Assembly (NCBI GenBank): GCA_963422445.2
Contig: OY729512.2
Span: 2,728,001 to 2,792,000 of the forward strand
From: G963422445 sp963422445
Lineage (GTDB): Bacteria; Pseudomonadota; Alphaproteobacteria; Thalassobaculales; Thalassobaculaceae
Direction of reading: 5' to 3'
Length of the DNA: 64,000 nt
The translations under genes were made by a program, and so were the position numbers. Under the pieces are notes generated by a model. It was given only the letters and a program-made list of their open reading frames with translations. It searched no databases and was not told the origin of the DNA. Positions 18,971-27,051 of this stretch are shown here, piece after piece; position 1 is the stretch's first letter, and every line of letters starts with the position of its first letter.

Positions 18971-19687
18971 TCCGCAGGTGCCGGGACCTCGGCGGCCAAA
19001 GAGCATCCTGACAGGACTGAAATGCCGATTTTCGCATTGCTCCAGCTCTATCGTTATCCCGTAGAGCGTACTGCTCGACGCATTCACACGCGATAACAAT
19101 CGAACCGCCGCGCCGTTCGTCTGGGCCGCCATTGCCGACTCGATCCTGGAAAATATCCAGAGCCTCGCAAGCGTATTTTCCGTACAGAATACCGGATCTG
19201 CCCGGGATGCCGTTCTTCATCGCTATGACAGTTGGCTTCGCCGTATTTGCGACTGTTCTCGACCAGCACCCCGACGCGCCGATCGCCAAGGGTGGCAAAC
19301 TGCGCCAGAGCGTGGTCGCGACGGTCGATCGGAGCCTGAATGATTGACATCGGCAACCTCTTGATCGGGATAGCGATATCAGAGCCTGACCTAAAACTGG
19401 TTGGTTGTTCACCCATGAAGAACACCATGCGAGACCAACCAGTTTTAGGTCAGGCTCTCAGAGACAAAAGGGCCATATCCAAGGCAAATTGAGGATCCAG
19501 AACAGTCTACCAACGAGAATGCATCCAGCTTACGCAGGGACGACACGGATATGCCGAGCAGGAGCGGATTGGTGACCAACGTTGATACCTGCCTTTGCCA
19601 GAGAAACAGGTGATGGTCACACTCGCAGTATCGGCGCGGTTTGCCAGATCCGCGGCTGGCGGCGATTGTTGCGCTCCGCTCCGTCCG
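18971..19687. other. non-coding stretch with one long inverted repeat
   Basis: No frame in these ~700 bases shows a recognisable domain; minus-strand frames over 18843-19428 lack family motifs and overlap the dead toxin. The only structured part is the hairpin at 19381-19458. Confidence 0.5.
19381..19458. repeat. 25-bp perfect inverted repeat (hairpin or fused IS ends)
   Basis: agagcctgacctaaaactgg (plus ttggt) at 19381-19405 is exactly complementary to 19434-19458, around a 28-nt loop that itself contains tgttc/gaaca. No target duplication flanks it. It resembles two abutted IS ends or a tiny MITE; a terminator is less likely because no gene ends nearby. Confidence 0.65.
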
Positions 19688-20287
19688 TCAACTTGCATGC
19701 ATCGCTTCCGTCGCGCCGAGAACCGCTTGCCGGAAACGGGTCTTGAGATAACAGCCGTCACGGGGTGGCAAGACGAGGTTGGGTTTACCCGCTGCGACCT
19801 TGATTACCGCTATCAGCGGCAGAATCCCGGTCTTGAGACTGTTCGCGAGACCGTCAAGCCCGGCAATTTCCGTGACAGTCATGGTCGTCGGAATACCTGC
19901 ACCAGCGGCCATTGCCGCGAGGTCGGCGCCATAGGACGTATGGGTGCGTTGCATGCCGGTCTCGCCATAACGTTCGTTGTCCATCACGATCACCGCGAGA
20001 TTGCCCGGCTTCTGCGCGGCAATGGTGGCGAACGACCCGGCGCCCATGAGGGCTTCGCCATCACCGGTAATGACCCAAATCTGTCGCTTCGGTTGGGCAA
20101 GCGCGCAACCCAGGCCCATCATCGTGGCGCAACCCATGCCACCCCAGAGATAGAAATTCTCGGGACGATGGTCGCTGGAAGCAACATCCCAGACCGGTGA
20201 TCCGAGGCCGACAATGATAAGCGCGTCGTTTCGGACATCCATCAGCCGCGCCATAACATCGGGACGCTGAAGTACCGGCTCAGACAT
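19688..20287 (-). CDS. thiamine-diphosphate enzyme, C-terminal (TPP-binding) subunit, ComE/sulfopyruvate-decarboxylase-like
   Basis: 199 residues from ATG (MSEPVLQRPDVMARL). The pyrophosphate-binding motif is VITGDGEALMGAGSF near residue 82, followed by IVMDNERYGETGMQ, which gives the GDG...N spacing of TPP enzymes. LWGGMGCATMMGLGCALAQ is the usual preceding helix. Alone it would be half an enzyme; the adjacent 20280-20825 gene supplies the pyrimidine-binding half. Such split pairs decarboxylate sulfopyruvate or phosphonopyruvate, or related oxo acids. The exact substrate is not determined. Its ATG overlaps the stop of the upstream gene (ATGTCTGA), indicating translational coupling. Confidence 0.87.
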   Translation of the reverse strand: MSEPVLQRPDVMARLMDVRNDALIIVGLGSPVWDVASSDHRPENFYLWGGMGCATMMGLGCALAQPKRQIWVITGDGEALMGAGSFATIAAQKPGNLAVIVMDNERYGETGMQRTHTSYGADLAAMAAGAGIPTTMTVTEIAGLDGLANSLKTGILPLIAVIKVAAGKPNLVLPPRDGCYLKTRFRQAVLGATEAMHAS

Positions 20288-20825
20288 GGCTGACCTCCTC
20301 CGTGACATCGGCAATGAATGATTTTGCGCCGATCAGGCGCTGGCCGATCAGCACGGCGACAGCCGCGTTCGAGATGAACGCCATCTTCAAACCCGCTTCA
20401 ATCGCTTCCGCCGCCGCATCCTCCGTCTCGACCTCGAAAACCCGAACCCCGAGGCTCTTCAGGATCGGTGCGACCGCTTGCCCCATCGGAATCTGCCACG
20501 GATTGGCCTCGCCATACTGGCCCCGCATCGTGACGATCATGAACAACGGAAACTGGCAAGATGCGATGATCGAGGCGATCGCATTGACGGTATTGCCGAC
20601 GCCACTGCTCTGCATCAGCACGGCCGCCTTGTCGCCACCCAGCCAGGCCCCGGCAGCAAGTCCGATACCTTCTTCCTCGGTTGTCATGACAACGGCGCGG
20701 ATATCGTTGTCGTCGCCGCAGGCGTTGATCAGGTCGGTCAATCCGGCGTCAGGCACATAGCCGACGGTCTTCACGCCATGCTGTTTAAGGAGGCGGTAGG
20801 CCCCTGCGGCCCATCCATCAGACAT
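20280..20825 (-). CDS. thiamine-diphosphate enzyme, N-terminal (PYR) subunit, ComD/sulfopyruvate-decarboxylase-like
   Basis: 181 residues from ATG (MSDGWAAGAYRLLKQHG). The catalytic glutamate region is VVMTTEEEGIGLAAGAWLGG near residue 53, and LMQSSGVGNTVNAIAS near 75 is the PYR-domain signature. ITMRGQYGEANPWQ-like residues (VTMRGQYGEANP) follow. It pairs with the TPP-binding subunit that starts within its last codons. The pair stands alone between a decayed region and an IS1595 relic. The frame extends upstream to 21017 without a plausible N-terminus. Confidence 0.87.
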   Translation of the reverse strand: MSDGWAAGAYRLLKQHGVKTVGYVPDAGLTDLINACGDDNDIRAVVMTTEEEGIGLAAGAWLGGDKAAVLMQSSGVGNTVNAIASIIASCQFPLFMIVTMRGQYGEANPWQIPMGQAVAPILKSLGVRVFEVETEDAAAEAIEAGLKMAFISNAAVAVLIGQRLIGAKSFIADVTEEVSHV

Positions 20826-21141
20826 GTGGATTCCTTGGATTGCGTTGACACAACCGGCTCGTACCATAGTCAGGACGACCGGGGTAGCGTCACGGTTATC
20901 GAAATGAAGTCTCTGTGGCAACCGGGTGCGTGATATCCCGCAGGAGACCCTGTCCCGCTTCGGGAGGCGCGCTTCGGCATCGGCGCAGTGCTGAACCGAT
21001 ACGCCTGCCGCCGGCAATGCGGGTCTGTCGCGCTGGAAATCGCCCTGAGCACACTGGCATGATCAAGGGACTTGTGTCGTCCATGTGCAATGGAAAGCGC
21101 GATTATTTATCGGAGCCAAATGATCAGGAGTACAATATAAA

Positions 21142-22332
21142 GGGGATTATATCGAATAGTCACATCCGGGGTTGATAAAGCGGACATCTGAGTCTATATT
21201 ACAGTTCCATTTCAAGGAATTGAACGATCACCCGCAAGGCACCGGGCAAGGTACACCGCAAGGGTTTGACACTGCTACAGGTCGCCGCCATGTTCCCGGA
21301 CGAAGATCCCGCAAAGGCGTGGCTCGCCGCTCTACGGTGGCCCGATGGCCCCGACTGCCCACATTGTGGCAGCGTCAACGTTCAGTCGAAGATCAAGCAC
21401 AAGTCCATGACGCCCCGCTGTCGGGAGTGCCCGAACAAGCGCATGTTCTCGGTCAAGACGGTAACGGTCATGGAAAGCTCGAACCTCACATATCGCGTGT
21501 GGGCCGTCGGCACCGACCTCTTTACGACGAACATCAAGGGCATATCCTCCATGCGGCGGCCAGAAAGCCGCTTGGTTCATGCTGCCTCGTCTGCGCAAGA
21601 CATTCGCAGCCGAGGCCGGGCCTTTCGCCGGCCCCGTTGAATAGCAGGGAAACGTCGTGACCTTGAGCGCGCAGGACAGCGCCCTGCTGATCGAAAATGC
21701 GGCTTTGCGAACACAGGAGAAACAGGCTTTTACATCCGGTCGCTGGACGATCAGGGTCTGATGATTGCGGATTGCTCGCGCGACGACAGGATCCTGCAAG
21801 CTCGCCTCATCATTGACGGATAGTGCCATCTTGACGGGCTACGCTGACCGCATCAGTACTGAACCAACTTCGGAGCTGATGCATGATCGATAGCAAGAAG
21901 CGTCCTATCCCGCGAGATCGCCTTGCCGCCCACCGCGCACCAGCCCCGAAAGGCCGAACACGAAAAGGACCACGACATGCCCGGCGCAAGCCGTGAAACT
22001 GTGCGCCAGGCGTTCATGCGGCCCCTCACTGTGTGGCGGCGTGCCTCGAATGCAGCAACTGTAAAACCTCAGTGACCGTCTCGCTTGATAGCGACAATGG
22101 CGCTCTCCCGAGCGCCGGTGCCGGAATGGTGCCGAGCCATTGCAAACATCTCCCGGAAAGAGGCAGTCCCCGCCTATCCGCCAAGCCTGGGAAGCGACCC
22201 CAGCCGGATATCAGGCTGTCGTATTCAGCGGGGAGCCCGACGGAGCGGGAACCCGAGAAATCGCATAGGGAAGTTGGGCGCGGGACCGGGCCTTGCGTCA
22301 ACCCCTAAATGTGACTATTCGATATAATCCCC
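21142..22332 (+). mobile_element. decayed IS1595-type element with 8-bp target duplications
   Basis: Inverted ends ggggattatatcgaatagtc (left, 21142 onward) and the exact complement at 22313-22332 are flanked by the 8-bp duplication aatataaa at 21134-21141 and 22333-22340. It contains only the N-terminal third of a transposase. The rest (about 21650-22300) shows no recognisable gene. It shares the ggggattatat terminus with the transposon at 41757-44677. Confidence 0.85.
21266..21645 (+). pseudogene. IS1595-family transposase, N-terminal remnant
   Basis: A TTG start gives LTLLQVAAMFPDEDPAKAW, then the zinc ribbon PHCGSVNV ... RCRECPNKRMF and a TYRVWAVGTDLFTTN-type segment. The family motif KGISSM appears near residue 93. 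A frameshift then moves QKAAWFMLPRLRKTF and FAGPVE into another frame, and the DDE core that should follow is deleted. Confidence 0.8.
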
Positions 22333-22666
22333 AATATAAAGACCTCCAGTCGGCTCGATGGTAGGGAATTTTCCCATTATATATCAATATATTGAAGTCC
22401 TCTGGATTTCTGTCGCGGAATTTCTGCCTCAAGGCCGTCAAGTCATCCGCTAGACGAGAAACGAATCAAGATTTGAGTCCGGTATCAATCGGACGATCCA
22501 GAATCCACTAGAAGCAACGTGCCAGAAGTCAATATATTACATAGTCTTCTCCCAGGTTGGCATTTTTTGTTCTGCTGTCCTTTATCGCTTTGATATGGTA
22601 CGATATTTTTCTCGGCCGATTTCAACATGGTCCGACATTTTGTTGGCTTCTGTCAGCTCGTCAGAC
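22333..22666. other. AT-rich gap between two mobile elements
   Basis: Between the IS1595 relic and the IS66-family transposon. It is more AT-rich than its surroundings and shows no open frame with a recognisable domain and no structured repeat. Its right edge (22659-22666) is the left target duplication of the IS66 element. Confidence 0.55.
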
Positions 22667-23283
22667 GTAAGCGTTCCGCCAGGCCGTGGAGAAAGTGATC
22701 CTCTTGTTGGCACGGTTGCGCGCATGCCCGACCCGTGGGGCCGAGATTTAACGGTTGAGGGCGCGCCGCCAATCCCTTCTGAGAGGCCGGAGCCAGACGT
22801 TCTTGCAGGGTTTGTCGTAACGCTTGTCGCGGTCGTAGCGTCCGCGTCCCTGGGTGGTCCCGACCCGTATCCAGCCTGATGCCCGGTAGACGGCGCCGGT
22901 GTAGCGCGGGGTCTCGACGAAGGTCTCGATCAGCACGGGGGTGGTGTCGTAGCGCTCGGTCCAGTCCCCGGGCAGGCGGCGTCGCACGATGGCGAGGATG
23001 TGCGAGCCGAGATTGGGTATCTCGATCCAGGGCAGGATCAGGAACCGCGGGTTGTCGACCACCAGAGGGAGGTTTTTCTCGCGCTTCTCGGGCGTCCATC
23101 CGATGAACCTGTCGCGCGGAGCGCGCTTCCAGGCGGCGGTGGAGACGCCGAGCATGGCCAGCGGCCAGCCGTTTCGGTCGTGGACGGCGTAACGCATCCG
23201 GGCGCCAACCAGGGTCTTGAAGCCGAGATAGTGGTAGCGGGCGACGACCTCGTTCCACAGCTTGCCCTCGCGGGTTTCGCGAA

Positions 23284-24329
23284 TACCGCTTATGCACATG
23301 GTTCCGGTTCTATCAACATGCTGTAGGTAAGGGGTTGTGCATTGGTGGCGAGACGGAAGAGCGAGCGGAAAGCATCGTGGCGGGTTTTGCGGCGGTTGAA
23401 GCGAAAGACGAATTCATCAAGATAGGCTTGCAGATGCTTGCGGCGCAGCCCGTGGTCGACGCCTCGCGCCCATCCTTTGAGGTTGGAGAAGACTTGGTGG
23501 ATCCACGGCAGGACGAGGTGAGCGGCGGTCTTCCCGACGACATGGACATTGTGGCGATCGGCGGGGACCGCAGCGTCGCCGGACCAGCCGTCGGTTTTCG
23601 CGATGGCGTCGGGATCGGTGGCGGTTTCGACGAAGTGTCCGAGGTCGGCGGCGGCGTAGGAGGAGATGTCGGCCAGCCGCAGGCGGCCCGGGATGTTTCC
23701 GTCCCCGAGTTCGATGGCGCCGACGATGAGCATCTTGCCGTCGTGGCTGCGTCCTTGCCCTCCGGTGGGAGGATCGTCTTTGGTCCGGAATGGAAGGCTG
23801 GCCTCGTCGATGTCCACCAGGCCCGACAACGGGTTACGCTCGGGCTCGACCATGCTGGCGCGCAGCTTGTGGGCGAGCAGCCAAGCGCTGCGATAAGAGC
23901 CGATAGCGAGCTGTTTCTGGAGCTGCAGGGCAGAGATGCCGTTGGAGTGGGTCGCCATCAGGTCGGCGGCCCAGAACCAGACGGTGAGCGGCAGTTTGCT
24001 GGCGTGCAGGATCGTCCCGGCCGTCACCGAGGTCTGCCGGCGGCAGCCGGTGCACGCGAAGGTGTGTGCTTTTCTGCGCAGCGCCCATCCCTTTTCATGG
24101 CCGCACCTGGGACAGACGAAGCCGCCCGGCCAGCGCATTTCGATCAGCCAGGCGGCGCAGGCGTCATCGTCCGGGACCATGTGCTGGACGGCGAGGAGGC
24201 TGTCGGGGACCTGTTTCATGTGGGGGCTCCGTCGGCAGGAATGTATTGGGAACATTCTACCCGCTCCCCCGCCCTAACCTCAACATCTGCTGGCAAACTC
24301 TCGCAACCGGAACCATGTGCATAAGCGGT
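23284..24329 (-). mobile_element. intact IS1595-family insertion sequence (1046 bp)
   Basis: Inverted ends share accgcttatgcacatggttc and are flanked by the palindromic 8-bp duplication ttcgcgaa (23276-23283, 24330-24337). One intact transposase gene fills the interior. It is the likely parent of the MITE at 4565-4684, whose two ends match its two different ends. Confidence 0.92.
23290..24219 (-). CDS. IS1595-family transposase
   Basis: 309 residues from ATG (MKQVPDSLLAVQHM) after ggagcccc; the stop TAA lies inside the terminal inverted repeat. The zinc ribbon is CPRCGHEKGW ... CTGCRRQ (residues about 37-62), followed by HTFACTG and the SNGISALQLQKQLAIGSYRSAW helix typical of the ISXO2-like domain. 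The DDE core begins at GLVDIDEASL (first Asp) and contains the second acidic site near ATDPDAIAKTDGW. The C-terminus ends with RFNRRKTRHDAFRSLFRLA, the family's Asn/Arg-rich tail. No frameshift is visible; it is the only clearly intact transposase in the 21-29 kb pile-up. Confidence 0.9.
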   Translation of the reverse strand: MKQVPDSLLAVQHMVPDDDACAAWLIEMRWPGGFVCPRCGHEKGWALRRKAHTFACTGCRRQTSVTAGTILHASKLPLTVWFWAADLMATHSNGISALQLQKQLAIGSYRSAWLLAHKLRASMVEPERNPLSGLVDIDEASLPFRTKDDPPTGGQGRSHDGKMLIVGAIELGDGNIPGRLRLADISSYAAADLGHFVETATDPDAIAKTDGWSGDAAVPADRHNVHVVGKTAAHLVLPWIHQVFSNLKGWARGVDHGLRRKHLQAYLDEFVFRFNRRKTRHDAFRSLFRLATNAQPLTYSMLIEPEPCA

Positions 24330-24733
24330 TTCGCGAATGACGGGGCGCATCTCCAGCGTGCGGACCTCGTCGAGGGTGGTCGGGGCCGGGAACAGCGGCG
24401 CTTCGGTGTCGGGTCCGAAGATGATCGGGCGAGGCGGGTTGCGCCGCCCTCTCGGCGGCGGCAGAGCGATCACGCCGTCGCGGTGCATGGCGCGCATGGT
24501 GACCCGGGCCATCATATCCTTGAGGTCGCCGTCGGGCTTGATCCAGCCGATGCGCCGGCAGAACTCTCTCGACAACGCCGCGCGGTTCGGTTGGGGCTCG
24601 GTGGCGATCAGGGCGCGCAGCAGCGCCAACGCGTCGGCGGTGAAGTCGCGCCCGTAATAGCGGCATTCGATCGCGCCGCTCATCCCGGTGCCGCGCGTTC
24701 GCGCCGGCGCTCCTCGCTCATCGACCACGCTAG

Positions 24734-26937
24734 TCAGGGCGAGAGGTCGTCCGGCGCCGGGCCGCCGTTCTCGGCGCATGCCTTGAGCCATGCCTCCAAC
24801 CAACGCAGGACGTCGATGCCGTTCATTGAGAGCGTGCCCACGACGGAGTCCATGATCGCCGTGAACCTGGCTCCGTCCTCGCTGTCGGAACCGAAGCTCA
24901 ACCCTCGTCCTGTCGCCGGAGCGCGCAAAATTCTCTCGGCGGTGTTGGTGTCCATGGGGACCAAGGGATTGTCGACGAAGACGCACAGCCCCTCGCGATG
25001 GTTCACCAGGGAGCGCAGTGCCTTGCCTTCGCGCGCGGTATCCGGCAGGGCGGCCAGCGCCGCGTCGAACGCCGGTGTCTGAAGTTCGAGCCCGGGGTCG
25101 TAATGCGTCGGCCCCGTGTCGTTCAGCAGGAAGATCTCCGCGATCCGCTCGATCCATCCCTGACACCATTGCGTCAGCCGCACCTGGCCTGACGCGCAGT
25201 CGATGAAGTCTCTGCGTGTATGGGACCAGCAGAATGAGAGGATCACCTTATCCCCGAGAAGGTGGGCGAGCAGTTTGTACGCGCTGTAGCGGTCGCAGAC
25301 GATGACGGTGTCGAACCGGGCTTGGGTGAACAGCTTGAGCGCCGCCTCGGCGCTGCGCGATGCGTCGATATGGACGCAGACCACCTCGGCGCTGACAGAC
25401 GTCCACAACCAGGCGCGGCTCGACCGCTCTTCGCGGCGAAGCTCCTGCACGCGCCAGGAGGTCTCGTCGGCATGGCGCAGCACCGCGTCGTTCTGGTGGG
25501 CGAGGATCGTCTCGAACAGCGCCGCAAAGCGCTTGCGGCTGTTGGCCAGCGGTCCCGCCGAGACCGCCAGCCCGTGGCTGGAGAACCACGCGGCGACGCG
25601 GCGCACGGGCCGGAAGCAGGCGCAGTGTTCGAATAGGAAGCGCGCCCAGACGCTGATGCCGTAGGGCGTCCTGGGGAACAACCGCGGCACCGGGGGCGCG
25701 GTTGTTCCCCAGGCGAGGATGGGCACTCGCAGCTTCGACGCCAGCGCGGACGGCTGATCACGCGCTTGTGGGCCTTGACGTCGATCTCGACGAGGGTGGA
25801 TTCCCCGGCGCTGTTGGGCGCATAGGGTTGTCCGCATTGTTCGCAGACGCATGCATCCGGCGGCGGGTCGATCTCTTCGTGGCGCTCCGCGAGCCCGGGC
25901 CGCTGGGTGCGGCCGTGGCCGGGCGCGCCGGGCTGCTGGCCGCGCGTGCGTTCCGAGCGCGGCTTGTCCTGCTGCGCGCTCTTGCGCCCGTAAAGCCGGT
26001 TCGACAGTATCGCCCCGGTCGCACGCAGCTTCGCAAGTTGGGCTTCCAGCGTCTCGATCCGCCACCGCGATGCCTTCACGACTTCGCGCAGCCGGGCTTC
26101 CGCCTTCTCCCTGCCGGTCCTTGCCGATTTCGCGGCCTTGCGCAGCCGGGCATTCTCCCTGGACAGCGACTTTATCGTCGCCTTCTGGCGCCGCGACCGC
26201 CTCAGGACGGTGCGCAGGTGAGCGGCCTCGGCGAACGGCAGCTTTGTCAGCGCCGCCCCGGTCGCGCGGAGCTTGGCAATCCGGGCCGTCAGCTTCTTGT
26301 TTGTGAACCGGGATCCTTCCAGGGCGAGGCGCAGCCAGTAGTTCTCGTCGGTCATGGCCCGAACCTTGGCCGCCGGTTCGCCCAGTATCCTTCTCCCTGT
26401 GCAGGCTCAGGTTCTCGCGCGATAGCATCTTGGCGGTCTCCCTGATGCTCTCAGCCCGCCCCTTCTCCTTGTCCAGCGTCTTGTGAAAGTCGCCGATCGC
26501 CTTGTTCCCCCGGCCCACCGCCCTGCGCAGCCGGGTGATTTCCTTGCGCTGCGACGCCTCTTCCAGGGCCGTGCGAGCCCTCCGGGCGTCCCCGGCCGAC
26601 CGCCGCCCCTGCGCGCCGGCGATGCCGCCAGGGCATCGTGCAGCCGGGCAACCTCCTTGCTGAGCGCCTTCGTCTCCTCCCCGGCCTCGCTCAGCCAGCG
26701 CCGACAGGACTTGAAGGGACACTTCCAATAACCGGCACCGCTACGGGCGGATACCTCCGCCTGGCGCAATTCTTCGCAACGCGCTTCGGCCGCATCCGCC
26801 CGCGCCCGCTGCTGCTCATACAGGGATTTGAAATCTTGCGCCGAGGCCGTCGCAGTCGACTTGGGCGACGACCAAATCCCGGCACCGTCCTCGGCCAGCG
26901 TCGCGCCTACGGAGAAATCATCGTTCAGAACCCCCAT
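24734..26937 (-). pseudogene. IS66-family TnpC with a long coiled-coil N-terminal extension, three frameshifts
   Basis: It starts MGVLNDDFSVGATLAED, then a heptad-rich region (YEQQRARADAAEARCEELRQ). A frameshift near 26600 leads to ASQRKEITRLRRAVGRGNKA. One near 26390 leads into MTDENYWLRLALEGSRF and the classic TnpC zinc finger CVCEQCGQPY with IDVKAHKRV. A third, a missing base in a GGGG run near 25707, gives TAPPVPRLFPRTPYGISVW and the DDE domain (HADETSWRV, VIVCDRYSAYK, FCWSHTRRDF, NHREGLCVFVDNPLVPMD, NTAERILR). The ancestor would be about 730 residues against roughly 510 for ordinary TnpC. A second copy of the extension is at 62941-63363. Confidence 0.85.
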
Positions 26938-27051
26938 GCGCTCGACAATAGCGCAGGTCAAATCGTGTTACCAGCCCCCTTGTGAGGCCTCGATCCGATG
27001 TCGATGATCACTCAGGTGAGAGATCTCCACGGCCTCGCGGAACGCTTACCG

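Larger units (their letters stand above)
22748..24683 (-). pseudogene. DUF4338 (DruA-like) protein gene interrupted by an IS1595-family element
   Basis: The N-terminal part (24683-24330) begins MSGAIECRYYGRDFTADAL and reaches RPVIRE. The C-terminal part (23275-22748) resumes TREGKLWNEVVARYHYLGFK and contains DRFIGWTPEKREKN, NNPRFLILP-type residues (DNPRFLILPWIEIPNLGS) and a PLRRDWRRALNR end. Removing 23284-24329 plus one 8-bp duplication rejoins exactly 294 codons in frame. DUF4338 is the domain of Druantia DruA, but here it lies 50 bp downstream of an IS66 transposase inside the same transposon ends. A role as transposon accessory is inferred from that position. Confidence 0.88.
22667..27049 (-). 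mobile_element. IS66-family transposon carrying a DUF4338 gene, with a nested IS1595 element
   Basis: Ends are gtaagcgttccgccaggccg (left) and the complement of gtaagcgttccgcgaggccg (right), the canonical IS66 gtaagcg terminus. They are flanked by an 8-bp duplication cgtcagac at 22659-22666 and 27050-27057. Inside, on the minus strand, are a long N-terminally extended TnpC pseudogene (24734-26937) and a DUF4338 gene (22748-24683) split by an IS1595-family element. Without the nested element the transposon is about 3.3 kb. No TnpA or TnpB gene is visible. Confidence 0.88.

Noticed and set aside
22026..22308. Two overlapping antiparallel frames that looked like a group II intron 5' end or small gene
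   Set aside because: No intron domain V, no reverse transcriptase and no protein motif; the interval lies inside the emptied IS1595 element.
22748..24683. A Druantia defence locus, because of the DUF4338 gene
   Set aside because: None of the other Druantia genes (DruB-E helicases) is nearby and the gene lies between IS66 transposon ends.
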